Positions 32,208-43,058 are shown, counted from the stretch's first letter. The stretch is 64,000 nt of DNA from Meconema thalassinum (GCA_946902985.2 OX336389.2:343640444-343704443), one strand, 5' to 3'. Notes: a model not told the origin generated them from the letters alone. Translations and numbers: made by a program.

Positions 32208-32774
32208 GTGCTCGTCTTGTGCCCGCCGATCAACGAGTGTGTTGAAATGTGTTGCTATGGAAATATAGCGGCTATGCCCAGCTTGCCGGACATGGACACT
32301 TATGAGGATGAGGAAGAAGAGGTGACGTTTCTATTAAGGTTACGGCCGTCGCCTTCACCTCCAGTGCCACGTCGGAAATCCAGTGTCGGTTCTTGTTCGC
32401 GTCCTGCGTCGGGTAGTGGCTGGGACGTGCTGATCGAGCGTCATGGTGGTACCGTCACTCCTCCCCCGCCAATCCCTATCCAGCCGACAGCACCCCCTCT
32501 GAGTGCGTGGGCGTGTCCCGTGCCATGCTGGGCCCCACAACAACAGCAAGCGCAGCAACACCAGCTGGTTACTTCATGTTTCGAGCATCGACCTGGACCC
32601 TTCGTGGAGAGGAGGCCACCCCCACGTCCACCCAAGCCGCCACCTCGACCGTCCAGAGAGCCCGCTCCGGACTGGCGGGTCAGTAGTCCTCTGCATGGCG
32701 CCTTCATAGCTTTCCTTGGCTTACTAAAACTGTCCCCTCCCCACAGCATGAAGAATGTACGATTTTACCATTAA
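32208..32774 (+). CDS. Proline-rich open frame, possible first exon of a host gene
   Basis: 188 codons in a GC-rich block that differs from its AT-rich surroundings. After an acidic run (MDTYEDEEEEVTF) come SPSPPVPRRKSSVGS, PPPPIPIQP, a glutamine run QQQQAQQHQ and RRPPPRPPKPPPRPSREP, which look like SH3-ligand-type PxxP motifs. The real start could be M at 32208, 32247 or 32274. A GGCGG|GTCAGT donor-like site near 32680 could end the exon, leaving the last ~30 residues as intron read-through. No family is recognised. Local base composition argues for a gene; lack of a second exon argues for caution. Confidence 0.4.
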   Translation: MLVLCPPINECVEMCCYGNIAAMPSLPDMDTYEDEEEEVTFLLRLRPSPSPPVPRRKSSVGSCSRPASGSGWDVLIERHGGTVTPPPPIPIQPTAPPLSAWACPVPCWAPQQQQAQQHQLVTSCFEHRPGPFVERRPPPRPPKPPPRPSREPAPDWRVSSPLHGAFIAFLGLLKLSPPHSMKNVRFYH

Positions 32775-32784
32775 CGAAACCACT

Positions 32785-32975
32785 GGGCCTTCTCCTGCCT
32801 TTCTTCTGAAGTATGCTCGATTGACTACTGTGAGAGTGGACCGGGTTCGATTCCTGGCTAATGCATGTGAGATTTTCGAAGTGAAAATCACGTCCATTTG
32901 TTCCGATTTCACGTTAAAAGGAGGCCCCGTGGTTTATATGATCGCAAAGTTAAGAGCCACGTAAAACTACAAGTT
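32785..32975 (+). mobile_element. SINE S-A variant
   Basis: TTTCTTCTGAAGTATGCTCG leads into GGACCGGGTTCGATTCCTGG, TAATGCATGTGAGATTTTCG, CCGTGGTTTATATGATCGC and CACGTAAAAC. The leader differs from the 771 copy but is shared with 33295. Confidence 0.75.
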
Positions 32976-33289
32976 TTTTTACTCATGTGAGATACCTACC
33001 GACCTCTTTGTATTAAAAAATAGTTTAATTTGCAGTGATTTGTTGTAGCATAAAATCCAGAAAAAAAGAAAACCAGTTATGTAGCACTCATTATTCTTAC
33101 CGGCGCTGTTCCATATAAAGATTCAGAAGAAGACATGTATGTTCCGACTTCCGTGAGCAATCCTGGCTTTTTGCAATTTGTGTGTGTGTCTGCTGTATTC
33201 TATTGAGTTTCGTGTGCTCCTATTCGCTTCATCCCACTTCAGTGCAACCAAACTGTATTAACAACATAACAGAGCATGTTAACAAACAT

Positions 33290-33405
33290 CACTGAGCCTT
33301 CCCCGTCTTTCTTCTGAAATATGCTTGATTGACTCCAGCGAGCGTGAACCGGGTTCGATTCCTGGCTAATGTATGTGAGATTTTCGAAATGAAAATCACT
33401 GCAGA
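33290..33405 (+). mobile_element. SINE S-A variant, truncated
   Basis: GAGCCTTCCCCGTCTTTCTT, TGAAATATGCTTGATTGACT, GAACCGGGTTCGATTCCTGG and TAATGTATGTGAGATTTTCG match the 32785 copy. It ends before the CGTGGCTCATG segment. Confidence 0.7.
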
Positions 33406-33409
33406 AACT

Positions 33410-34090
33410 GCAGAGAGTTCCTGATGGATTATCTATATTTGGTGGGAAGTGATGGGACATTCTCAGTTCTTAAGTTTGATTGACTGTGCTTGTACAGTAT
33501 ATAGGGTACAGGGTAAATCGTTTATTTTATAATGACAATGACCTTTCGGACTAAGCTTCAACCTGCAAATTTGACTTAGTGTTAGTGATGGTTCCGATTT
33601 CGCTCTAGTGATGGTTCCGATTTCGCTCTAACTCTAGTTACATAAGTATCACTGCGAGTATACAGTAAACGAAGTGTTATTTTTTTTCTTTCACTTCGTT
33701 TGGCGACTATGGATTTGGTGTTCGATGACATCTATCCAGTGAATGTTGTACCTATAATAGGAGATCACTACTGTTGAATGGAATCTGACAGACAATTTGT
33801 GTGTTCTTCCCCCGTGGAAATTCGTTTCTTTAGTCCTCGTCATGCTTTTCTTGGAATCCTGACAGATGAGTGCAGAGGTGTGAGATACAGTATCTTCGGG
33901 AACCTGACCAATTCGTTCCATTTGTCCTCTCTCTCACATTGCTAGGACATTTGTTGTTCTTGTTTCATCGTGCGTGGCAATCAGCACCATGCAATTGTAT
34001 GTTTGATAACATGACTGTAACAACGTGTGTACCTGTCTAGGTTTGGAGTTGCTGGTCCGGGACACAAAATAAGGTACCGTTCGGGCATTT
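33410..34090. other. No recognisable gene
   Basis: A 23-bp direct repeat (GTGATGGTTCCGATTTCGCT) is visible at about 33585 and 33610. Short frames show no family features. Confidence 0.45.
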
Positions 34091-34111
34091 GCCTGAATTG
34101 CGTGTCGAAAA

Positions 34112-34322
34112 AAAACTTAAAACTTAAACTCTCTTCGGCTTTTCCCAATTAATTGGGGTCGCCGGAGCCAACAAGGCTCATTTTGGTTTTGGCCGGGGAT
34201 TTAAGGCCGGATGCCCTTCCTTACGCCACTTGATTCTTCAGTTGAAAATTCCACCCCGCTGTCACCGGGATTCGAACCCCAGCCGTCCGGATGAAAGACG
34301 AGCAGCTAAGCCACGCTCCCCC
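34112..34322 (-). mobile_element. SINE S-I with perfect 16-bp TSD
   Basis: Minus sense starts GGGGGAGCGTGGCTTAGCTG (A-box) and GGCTGGGGTTCGAATCCCGG (B-box), then GAAGGGCATCCGGCCTTAAA and CCAATTAATTGGGAAAAGCC, ending in an A/T tail. AATTGCGTGTCGAAAA flanks it at 34096-34111 and 34323-34338 without mismatch. It is inserted in sequence resembling an older SINE. Confidence 0.9.
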
Positions 34323-34339
34323 AATTGCGTGTCGAAAAG

Positions 34340-34860
34340 CCTGGGGGAATTCTCACTCAGGGTGGCCACTGTCAGCGCTGACATTCGAGCTGTGGCTATC
34401 CGCTCGCCAGCTACGCTTTTTGATAAGGTATTTGTTAGCAGTCGTCCTTTCTCCTAACCTGTCGATTTACTGATCTGGCCTACATAGACCTTCCTCATGT
34501 GATCTTGGCTGACATATTGTATTATGAATTTCATTGGTAAACGTGGCTTTGACTTGGCAATGCTGCATGTCTTCATTGCGACCTCGCTGTAGCGGAAGCA
34601 TCTTGCCAAACATGTGACACTCACTTGTCATCCTTGAGCTGTTTGTGCTGCATGGCAGGCTCTTCATATGGTTATGTTCTAAAGAGTATTTAAGAAATGG
34701 TACGGATAACTGTTACTTTCTTCGCGGTTCCTAATAGTGGTAGAACGTCTGGAATTTCGCTGCCCTACGTTAGAAACGTTAATTCATTTTAGGAGCTTGG
34801 GGCATCTTGTTCATCAAATCCGAGTACTTTAGTGTGTTGAACTTGCCTGATAACCTGCGT
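34340..34860. other. No recognisable gene
   Basis: A 66-codon minus-strand frame (34467-34667) has no recognisable features. Confidence 0.4.
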
Positions 34861-34865
34861 TTTTA

Positions 34866-35005
34866 CGAGGGTGCGTGATGGAGCAGTGGTCAAGCTGCTT
34901 GCCTCTCACCAAGATTTTTGAGGTGGTTAGGATTTCACGTAAAACTGGAGGTATCGTGGCTCATGAACGCGTGATTAACGGTCACGTAAAACTCCAAGCT
35001 TTCTT
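34866..35005 (+). mobile_element. SINE S-A, internally deleted
   Basis: GAGGGTGCGTGATGGAGCAG and GCTTGCCTCTCACCAAGA keep the head, then the B-box and early body are missing. AGGTATCGTGGCTCATGA and CACGTAAAACTCC keep the 3' part. Confidence 0.7.
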
Positions 35006-35119
35006 CCTGGTTTTACGATGACTGTAGTAGTGTGTATAGCTATATACGGACAGGGACGGGGTAGGTGCCCCGGGTGTTGAAAAAAAGGTAGTATCATGCC
35101 ATTTGCGTGGAGGGATTCA

Positions 35120-35425
35120 ATAATTGGCTCTGCCAAGAGATTTCATTCTGGTCTGAGGGCTGAAACGGGGTACATTCATTCTCGTGAGGCAAATCTGACA
35201 AGAGGTGGGTTCGATTCTCACTTCTACTCCAGGCAAATGCCGGGATGGTTTGTAACTTAGAGCCACGGCCGCCTCCTTACAAATTCTCACCTGAATTACA
35301 AACACTACTACATATACAACAACAACAACAACAACACAGGTTATCATTTATTTATTTATTTATTCATACACACACCCAAGTACAATGGGCTGAATGACCC
35401 CGATGCCCAAGCACCTCAATCGAAG
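35120..35425 (+). mobile_element. SINE S-B, head-truncated
   Basis: CTGCCAAGAGATTTCATTCT, GGTCTGAGGGCTGAAACG, GAGGTGGGTTCGATTCTCAC, CAAATGCCGGGATGGTTTG, then (CAA)n and (TTTA)n stretches, and TGAATGACCCCGATGCCC. The A-box part is missing. Confidence 0.75.
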
Positions 35426-35429
35426 CAAC

Positions 35430-35565
35430 AACAACAGCCCGGATGGAACGTGGAAAAACCACACTGAGAATAGCCACTGTCAGTGCCGGGATTCAAATTT
35501 CCGATCTCCGGGCTTGCAGCAGTAGCCAATCGCGATTTGACGCACACGGCTTCGCCGCGGGGTAG
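35430..35565 (-). mobile_element. SINE S-C, head part
   Basis: Plus sense AACGTGGAAAAACCACACTG, AGAATAGCCACTGTCAGTGC, CGGGATTCAAATTTCCGATC and TCCGGGCTTGCAGC is the reverse of the S-C head. Confidence 0.6.
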
Positions 35566-35795
35566 TTTAATACGGAGTAGCAAGTCAAGGGGTCACTCGA
35601 AAGGAAAGTTCATCCGGAGTTTACTTGCGGTAGGGTGGCCATTTCCGTTCTGCATTTTCGGTGCGTGGTCATCTTTCGAAGTACAGTACAGACCTTGCCC
35701 ATTGTTGCTTGCATGGACGTATGCTATGTTGTTGTAACAAGTTCGAATAAGTACAAGATGGCCATCTTCCCTTGTATACGATTCCTACCTACTAA

Positions 35796-37344
35796 GTCGA
35801 CCAAAGTATTATGTGTACTCGAGTTTGAAGGTTGTTTGTGAAGTAACCAATAAACCTACATAAAATCCAATACCATCAAGATTTTCGTCGTTCTATTTTA
35901 CGTTAGTTCATGTAGGTTTGGATTTTTAAATTTATATTTTAATATTTTTTTATCGCAGTTGGAACACAAAAAGTGCACGTTTTTAAGCGTGTTTCAACCA
36001 TGCGTCACATTTAAGTATTATTATCTCAAAAGCCCGTCATCAGATCGAATCCAAATTTTAACACAATATACATTAGAATGTCGTATACCTGGTTTATTAA
36101 TTTCACAATTTTGTGTGTCCAAGAAACAAAGTTGTTATCATTGTTGTAAGGTAACTTTTTCTCGGCTCGGGGTGGTTGGAAAATGTAGTTCTTGGTTGCG
36201 TTGTAATCGTTATACATCAAAAAGTTATGCTGTTTGACTGTATGTATGGCTACCCCTTATTATTCCCGTTTTTCCTACGGGGTCGGGGATGAGGTGCGAT
36301 GGAAGTCTTTGTGGCGGATGATTTTTACGGCCGGATGCCCTTCCTGACACCAACCTCATGAGAGGAGTTAATGAGAGATGAAATGAATGATGGTGAATGA
36401 AACTGGGCAAGGTTGTGGAAGGAAGCGGCCGTGGCCTGTCAGAAGGTACCGTCCCAGCATTTGCGTGGAGTTGAAAATGGGAAACCACGGAAAACCATTT
36501 CAAGGACGGCCGACGGTGGGGCTCGAACCCACGCGTCTACCGAGGCAGCAGAGAGCTTGGCCCCATGACCTAACGCAGCGCTTTAGCGAGCGCAGCCACT
36601 ACTGTCGGTTATGCTGTATGACTGTGAAATACATAAATTAATTCACTTATTTTATATCGGTTTGTATTTGTACGAGGAAATAACACATGGTTCACCAGCT
36701 AGCCGCTCCGGGAAAAGCTGTACAGCGTTGCTGAGATGGAGCCCATCACTTCCGAGCGAGACGCGCCATGATGCGTGTGGGCACCATTTCGGCAACGCTG
36801 TACAGCTTTTCCCGGAGCGGCTAGCTGGTGAACCATGTGTTATTTCCTCGTACAAATACAAACCGATATAAAATAAGTGAATTAATTTACGTATTTCACA
36901 GTCATACATCATAACTTTTTGATGTATAGCGATTACAACGCAACCAAGAACTACATTTTCCAACCACCCCGAGCCGAGAAAATGTTACCTTACAAAAATG
37001 ATAACAACTTTGTTGCTTGGGCACACACAATTTTGAAATTAATAAACCAGTTATACAACATGCCATTGTATATTGTGTTAAAATTTGGATTCGATCTGAT
37101 GACGTTTTTTTTGGAGATAATAATTCTTAAATGTGACGCATGGTTGAAACACGCTTAAAAACGTGCACTTTTTGTGTTCCAACTGCGATAACAAATATTA
37201 AAATATAAATTAAAAATTCCAAACCTACATGAACTAACGTGAAATAGAATGACGAAAATGATGATGTTATGGGATTTTATGTAGGTCTATTGGTTACTTC
37301 ACAAACAACCTTCAAACTTGAGTGCACATAATACTTTGGTCGAC
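35796..37344. mobile_element. Foldback element with ~550-bp arms
   Basis: The arms begin GTCGACCAAAGTATTATGTG and pair nearly continuously: left arm 35796-36241 plus 36626-36735, right arm about 36790-37344. Examples are TCACCAGCTAGCCGCTCCGG at 36692 against its reverse at 36813, and TTTTCTCGGCTCGGGGTGGT at 36157 against its reverse near 36960. The central loop is about 55 bp (36736-36790). A SINE S-E (36242-36607) interrupts only the left arm. No coding sequence is recognised. Confidence 0.88.
36242..36607 (-). mobile_element. SINE S-E inserted in the foldback, with TSD
   Basis: Plus sense holds ACGGGGTCGGGGATGAGGTG, CGGATGCCCTTCCTGACACC, GAAACTGGGCAAGGTTGTGG and the reversed head GGGGCTCGAACCCACGCGTC. 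GTTATGCTGTTTGACTGT (36224-36241) and GTTATGCTGTATGACTGT (36608-36625) are an 18-bp TSD with one mismatch. The other arm gives the unoccupied site (GTTATGATGTATGACTGT in reverse). Confidence 0.92.
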
Positions 37345-37364
37345 AGTAGTGTTGTAGCCTATGA

Positions 37365-37600
37365 TAAAACCGACCGTGGTACACTGCGCGCTAAGGCACA
37401 AGTGAATGAGGCAAGGCTCTCTCCGTACTTGGTAGACGAATGCGTTCGAATCCCGCCGTTGGTTATCATTGAACTCCTTCCCCAGTTTCATTCACCTTTA
37501 ATTAATTCCATCTCGCATTTACTCCTGTAATGAGGTCGACGTTAGGTAGAGCACCATAAAATCACCTGCCACATCCCCAAACCCATAGGAATGACAAATA
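37365..37600 (+). mobile_element. SINE S-E, plus orientation
   Basis: Head GGTAGACGAATGCGTTCGAA then TCCCGCCGTTGG, body CCCCAGTTTCATTCACCTTT and TCCATCTCGCATTTACTCC, GAGGTCGACGTTAGG and CACATCCCCAAACCCATAGG. The part between head and CCCAGTTTCATT is shorter than in other copies. Confidence 0.7.
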
Positions 37601-37609
37601 TGTTGTTGT

Positions 37610-37960
37610 TGATTCATTTAAAGGCTTCCTAACAATGTGGTCATGTAGCCTTGCGTGTGTGGAATCTGTCTGATAACCTGTGTTATTGTGATGTCTGTAG
37701 TAGTGTGTATATTTGTAAGGGATTCTAGGATTGTGAAGAGACGGCCGCGGCCTTAATATAGGAACAATCCCGGGATTAGCCTGGAGTAGAAGTTTTAGAA
37801 CCATGGAAAACCATTCCTAAGACGGCTGAGGTGGGAATCGAACTCACCTCTTGTCAGTTGTGCCTCACGAGGCTGAGTGTACCTCGCTCCAGCCCTGAGA
37901 CCAACATTAAATTTCTTGGCAGAGTTGGAAATTGAACCCGGACCTCAGGGGAACTGCACC
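37610..37960 (-). mobile_element. SINE S-B
   Basis: Reverse of the family: ACAATGTGGTCATGTAGCCT, GACGGCCGCGGCCTTAATAT, GAGGTGGGAATCGAACTCAC, GTGCCTCACGAGGCTGAGTG, CAACATTAAATTTCTTGGCA and GGAAATTGAACCCGGACCTC. The far end of the head is lost. Confidence 0.82.
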
Positions 37961-38329
37961 ACTAAGTGGACGGAAACGACAAATCGTCGACTCTTGTAAA
38001 AATGTCCAGTAGAGCCCCGCGCGTGCCAAAGAATTTCGGATACTAAAACACTAAAATGCTCTAGCTGGTATAATTAAATGAACTGGTACTCCATCGCTGC
38101 ATTCTCTTGTGTTTATTCATCTTGGGCTTGAGGGTCAAGTCACATTGACTGCAGACTTGTTGATAACGATGGCACGCCATCTCTTCAGTAATTAATGCAA
38201 TTCATCTCGTCTCAAGGCCAGAATGCTACTCACTCCTGCAGCGTGTACAGTCGGTTATATTCATATTGTATAGAATATAAGAATACGAGTTTTGAGAAAC
38301 TGGGACATAATTGTGCGTACAATGTATGC

Positions 38330-38515
38330 AATGGGTAGCTGGAAGTCTAGAGTTCACCTCCCCCTCCCCGGCAAGTGCCGGGATATTACAATTTCCGAGC
38401 ACGTACCCTCATCCTAGAACCTAAACATTATAGTGAAACTCACTGCTACTTTCACCACAGAAGCACATGTTATCAAAAAAATTCAACAAGCACATGGCCA
38501 AGCCCCTAATATTCA
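38330..38515 (+). mobile_element. SINE S-C, partial
   Basis: GGCAAGTGCCGGGATATTAC, TTTCCGAGCACGTACCCTCA, ACAGAAGCACATGTTATC and CAAGCCCCTAATATTCAT match the S-C 3' half. Confidence 0.6.
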
Positions 38516-38619
38516 TAAATAGCAAATATACATTGGGTAAATAGGCTGTTAACCAGGAGTCGTCCAGAGCCAAACTGTGCGGGCACGGGTGTTCACGTTG
38601 TCTGTTTCATCGCTGAACC

Positions 38620-38890
38620 TCAGCCATCTGAGAAGGTGTTCGTGGGTGGGTTCGTTTCCCATCTTGGCTTTCTTAGACCTGGATTTTCGTAGTTTCGCAC
38701 TTCATCTCCAGGCAAATGCCGGGAAGGTTCATAGCTTAGGCCACAACTGCCTCCTTCCCAATCCTAGTCCAAATTGCGAATACACACACTACTGCAGACA
38801 CATCCATAACACAGATTATAAGCAAGTCCTGCACACATCCAACTACATGGGGCTGAATGACAACGATGTCGGAAACCCCTAAAGTAATTA
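38620..38890 (+). mobile_element. SINE S-B, 3' two-thirds
   Basis: GTGGGTTCGTTTCCCATC, CATCTCCAGGCAAATGCCGG, GCCACAACTGCCTCCTTCCC, and ACATGGGGCTGAATGACAAC. The head is missing. Confidence 0.75.
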
Positions 38891-39159
38891 AAAACAACAA
38901 CTTGGAAATTGATAATAGGGACAGGCGGGCATTTGGCCGTGCAGATCTAATGAGTTTACATTCCCTTTTTTAAAACTCGAATGTTGGCTAAATTGGTGCC
39001 TCGTAACAAATAATTATTTTAACCATCTAGAGTTGACTCAATGTTGGAAATGACCGAAATTCGAGTTAATTAAACCCAAAGAGTATCGTGATTTTTACGG
39101 TGCATCTGTTAGTGACCAAAGCCTGCCCATCACGAGCAGACTTGTTAATGTTTCTCACA

Positions 39160-40313
39160 TTTGTTGTTTATGTTCCATGTTTACACAAAAGGCCCGTTTT
39201 TCACATCCCGCTCTCTCGCTGAACTGCTTACGCATTCCCTGGTGGATTTTTCTGCTTTCGGTGAGAGACATGTCAGGCGAACGTTCAGGCCAGGGAAGCA
39301 GTGGTACCCGTGTTTCTTTGAAGAAGGCTTGCACATTCCTTGCCACATGTAGGCCAACATACAGCGTGTGGAGTTTCCCGAAGGAGAGCTCTGAAACCTC
39401 CCTGATGTAACAGTTGCTGTTCAGATTGCCCTCCATACTTAGGAGTCGAGATCGCATATTGTCACGCTTGGTGTTTGTCCGTTATTCCGTTTTACTTTTT
39501 CTATGTCTTGGTCAAACTATAAATTTCTGAATGTTGTCAGTTGAAATGCCGTTGTCCGTTGCAAGGAACAAGTCCTCCATTGTACAAATCCCAGTGACTA
39601 GCTGCGCACTTGACCTTGAGAACTCAGTGGTAGGAAAGGGGCGTAGAGCGGTGCGGGGATCGTACCGAATACTACCCTGCCTGAGAACATTGACGTGCGT
39701 GACATTTAACATTACTAGTTTCAGCCAGTGCCGCTTAGCGTGGCAAATGTTGCACGCTGCAGTGGTGTGCAGGAGGATGGGGATGGGAAGGTTCAGAGCT
39801 AGATGCCGGCAACTGTACATGGATGGATTAGTTAGGGGAAGATCAACAGGTAGTCGGTTCTTGAACATTGCTGCACTCACAAATGATGATCGCATGGCCT
39901 GGAAGGAAGCCCCTTTTTGCAAGTTGACCTTGCACCTTGGTACTCCCACTCATGCAGTTGAATGTCCTCCACACTGGGAAGGGAAGTTCACAACCGGGGC
40001 CCATTTCTTCCTTTGCTGGCACGTCTGCGTGGTCTAGTTCGCGATGATACGCGATCTCACCGGAACTCGTGATCTCCATTGCAATTTGAAATGTTCGTGG
40101 TTTCGGACAGTGTAATCCGACACAATGGCATATCCGCCACCAGTGTAGCTCGCAGCAGATGGCATCGAATCGTCCACATCCGTTGCCGTGCTTTGTCGTC
40201 GAGTCAACAGTGGACGAAGCAATTCGATCAGTTTTGGCCATGTGGACAAGATGGTGGTCGTCCCGTGCTGTGGTCACGTTGCGGGGTACAGTATTCGCTC
40301 GTTTCACTGACAA
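39160..40313 (-). pseudogene. Tc1-like transposase, decayed
   Basis: From the right: VPRNVTTARDDHHLVHMAKT then DRIASSTVDS (the end of the paired HTH), then a scrambled middle in several frames, then MRSRLLSMEGNLNSNCYIRE (the MRSxLLxIxGNLNSxRYIxE block) and HVARNVQAFFKETRVPLLPW followed by PERSPDMSLTE. The catalytic Glu block NPIE is replaced by SLTES, and the Asp blocks are in broken frames. Not functional. Both ends lack recognisable TIRs. Confidence 0.85.
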
Positions 40314-40366
40314 TTTCTTTCACTGTTTGCTTGAAATTTTGATATCGGCCTGGCTCCCATTGGATG

Positions 40367-40371
<5 letters not shown>

Positions 40372-40402
<31 letters not shown>
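40372..40402. repeat. (AAT)n microsatellite
   Basis: Ten or so TAA units. Confidence 0.9.
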
Positions 40403-40405
<3 letters not shown>

Positions 40406-40695
40406 TGAACAAATTGCAAGAAGTCAAACAATTACCATTCACAGTGGCATAACAAAAACTAATATGAACGTTTAAGAAGTTGAAACTGTGACAGACTCAG
40501 GAAGCATTTCATGCAATTCCGTGAAAACAAGAGAAAAGCACACACAGACATAATGAAATGGAAATAAAATGTGACTACAAACATAAAGAAATTACGAAAG
40601 TTTGATGCTTTTCAGTCGGGGAACACGAGTTTTTCCCAAAAGAGATGGGTTATTCCGTAATCCTGAAAAAAAATTACATGAGATTAATAAATACA

Positions 40696-40740
40696 CTTGG
40701 ATGACCAGTTTCGATCGTCAAGCGATAATCATCAGATCCA
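40696..40740 (-). ncRNA. Hammerhead-ribozyme-like motif in the left LTR
   Basis: Minus strand reads TGGAT-CTGATGA-TTATCG-CTTGA-CGATC-GAAA-C-TG-GTC-ATCCA. Stem I is TGGAT/ATCCA, the CUGAUGA and GAAA cores are intact, and GTC precedes the expected cleavage site. The outer stem II pair is T-C where the other copies have G-C, which may weaken it. Stem III is very short. Minimal type I hammerheads with short stem III are known in Penelope LTRs. Confidence 0.75.
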
Positions 40741-41382
40741 TTACACTTACGCCCTAAAATTTATGTCAGAAAGTGTGGGTGAAAATATTTACAATATGTA
40801 CACTTATTTAGTTGCAGTATGAGTTGAGATAATTCAACTCGTCAATATTTGTTAGTTGTGGTCTATGTGATGTTTTGTTAAAATATTGGAATTGGTGATT
40901 GATCTCCAAACTTGCTTGTTTGGAGTGAATATGTGATCGTAGTTGAATGGTCAATACAGGTTGTATTGTACCGGCTACTTATCTGATGATAAGTGACAGA
41001 CTGTCCTGGTGAGAGCAGTTATCTTGGTCACTATCTACTCTCAACTGGGGGAAGTTCCTCAACTCAACTCAACTCAGAGTGCGGCTCCTGGGTGCCACCT
41101 CCGGCATCCAGGTCATGCGCTCGGGACCGCTGACCAAATTCTGGTCCTTTGTCCCGATTATACTGGGGGGGGGGGGGGGGTATTTGCTTGGTACAGCTGG
41201 TTAGTTTGGCTATGTTTTAGACAAAGACTACTGGTTGGAAACCAACCGAAAAGTTTTCGAGTTGAAGAAGCGTAGAGGTAAAGAAGGTGAAAAAGAAGTG
41301 TTCCATATGGAACTTGTCGTTTCCCTAAACCTAGTCTTAAACTATTATTTACAAGGAGTTACTTACTATCTATAATATACTA

Positions 41383-42847
41383 CACACATCAAAAAAAGTT
41401 TTGCATCACCTCGGTTCCAAGAGTTCCGGAACCGTTAAATACAAAGGGAATAGAGATCAACACAAACAACATTTCAGCTCGTTTTATTGCTCATGAGACC
41501 CACACATTGCATGTTGTACCATCATACAGCTAGACTTTCAGCATTTGTGGTCCAGATTGCAGTACACACCACTACCTCTAATACCCAGTAGCACGTCCTC
41601 TTGCATTGATGCATGCCTGTATTCGCCGTGGCATACTATCCACAAGTTCATCAAGACACTGTTGGTCCAAATTGTCCCACTCCTCAACGACAATTCGGCG
41701 TAAATCTCTCAGAGTGGTTGGTGGGTCAAGACGTCCATAAACAGCCCTTTTCAACATATCCCAGGCATGTTCGATAGGGTTCATGTCTGGCGAACATGCT
41801 GGCCACTGTAGTCGAGCGATGTCGTTATCTTGAAGGAACGCATTCACAAGATGTGCACGATGAGGTCGAGAATTGTCGTCCATGAAGACAAATGCCTCTC
41901 CAATATTCTGCCGATATGGTTGCACTATGGGTCGGAGGATGTCATTCAGGTATCGTAAAGCCGTTTCGGAGCCTTCCATGACCACCAGTGGCGTACGTCG
42001 GCCCCACATAATGCCACCCCAAAACATCAGGGAACCACCACCTTGCTGCACTCGCTGGACAGTGTGTCTAAGACGTTCAGCCTGACCAGGGTGCCTCCAA
42101 ACACGTCTCCAACGATTGTCTGGTTGAAGGCATATGCGACACTCATCGGTGAAGAGAACGTGATGCCAATTCCGTGGGGTCCATTCAGCATGTTGTTGGG
42201 CCCATCTGTACCGCGCTGCATGGTGTCGGGGTTGCAAAGCTGGACCTCGCCATGGACGTCGGGAGTGAAGTTGCGCATCATGCAGCCTATTGCGCACAGT
42301 TTGAATTGAAACACGACGTCCTGTGGCTGAACGAAACGCATTATTCAACATGGTGGCATTGCTGTCAGGGTTCCTCCGAGCGGCAATCCGTAAGTAGCGG
42401 TCATCCACTACAGTAGTAGCCCTTGGGCGGCCTGAGCGAGGCCTGTCATCGACAGTTCCTGTATCTCTGTACCTCCTCCATGTCCGAACAACATCGCTTT
42501 GGTTCACTCTGAGACGCCTGGAAACTTCCCTTGTTGAGAGCCCTTCTTGACACAAAGTAACAATGCGGACGCGATCGAACTGCGGTATTGACCTTCTAGG
42601 CATGGTAGAACTACAGACAACATGAGCAGCGTACCTTCGTCCTGGTGGAATGACTGGAACTGATCGGCTGTCGTACCCCCTCCGTCTAATAGGCCCTGCT
42701 CATGCATGGTTGTTTACATCTTTGAGCAGTTTTAGTGACATCTATGAACAGTCAAAGGGACTGTATCTTGGATACAATATACACAGTCAACGTCTATATG
42801 CCGGAGATCTGGGAACCGAGGTGATGCAAAACTTTTTTTGATGTGTG
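41383..42847 (-). mobile_element. Intact Tc1-like element, copy A
   Basis: Terminal repeats CACACATCAAAAAAAGTTTT then GCATCACCTCGGTTCC at both ends, inverted, with TA at 41381-41382 and 42848-42849. Length 1465 bp, exactly that of copy B (54164-55628). The two ends match to the base over the outermost ~35 bp. Confidence 0.96.
41578..42603 (-). CDS. Tc1-like transposase, full length (copy A)
   Basis: 341 codons without a break, the usual Tc1 length. The N-terminus is a paired HTH (RVRIVTLCQEGLSTREVSRR, about residues 10-30, and a second HTH at about 75-115) joined by RPRSGRPRAT, an AT-hook-like GRPR motif. The DDE domain has D153 in LFTDECR, D243 in FMDDNSRPHRA and E278 in NPIEHAW, a DD34E spacing. 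It differs from copy B at three residues: I/T in GRRVSIQTV, W/R in DNRWRRVW, and G/D in IMWGRRTP. Role: TA-specific cut and paste. All catalytic residues are present, so it could be active. The start is the first Met after the TIR; MPRRSIPQFDR fits the family. Confidence 0.95.
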   Translation of the reverse strand: MPRRSIPQFDRVRIVTLCQEGLSTREVSRRLRVNQSDVVRTWRRYRDTGTVDDRPRSGRPRATTVVDDRYLRIAARRNPDSNATMLNNAFRSATGRRVSIQTVRNRLHDAQLHSRRPWRGPALQPRHHAARYRWAQQHAEWTPRNWHHVLFTDECRICLQPDNRWRRVWRHPGQAERLRHTVQRVQQGGGSLMFWGGIMWGRRTPLVVMEGSETALRYLNDILRPIVQPYRQNIGEAFVFMDDNSRPHRAHLVNAFLQDNDIARLQWPACSPDMNPIEHAWDMLKRAVYGRLDPPTTLRDLRRIVVEEWDNLDQQCLDELVDSMPRRIQACINARGRATGY

Positions 42848-43058
42848 TATATACAAGAGAGATACAATTTCCTAACTACTACTAATTTCTAGATTGATTA
42901 ATTAATATGTTCTATGTTTGTGTTGGTTATCTACACGTGGCATATTTACAGCGTTTTTTTTTTGGTTTTTTTTTTGTACCATTTCTCTTCCTATTGGAGT
43001 GCGGCTTTGAATATGTGACGTGTTCTTCCATTTCGTGCAGCTCTCTTACAAGTGGATT

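Noticed and set aside
36611..36871. Two 86-103-codon frames with identical ends on opposite strands
   Set aside because: They are read from the two arms of the foldback, which makes mirror-image frames; no protein features.
42027..42341. Second 104-codon frame inside the Tc1 transposase, conserved in both copies
   Set aside because: Both copies are nearly identical at the DNA level, so shadow frames are automatically conserved. The 341-aa frame with the DDE residues is the real one.
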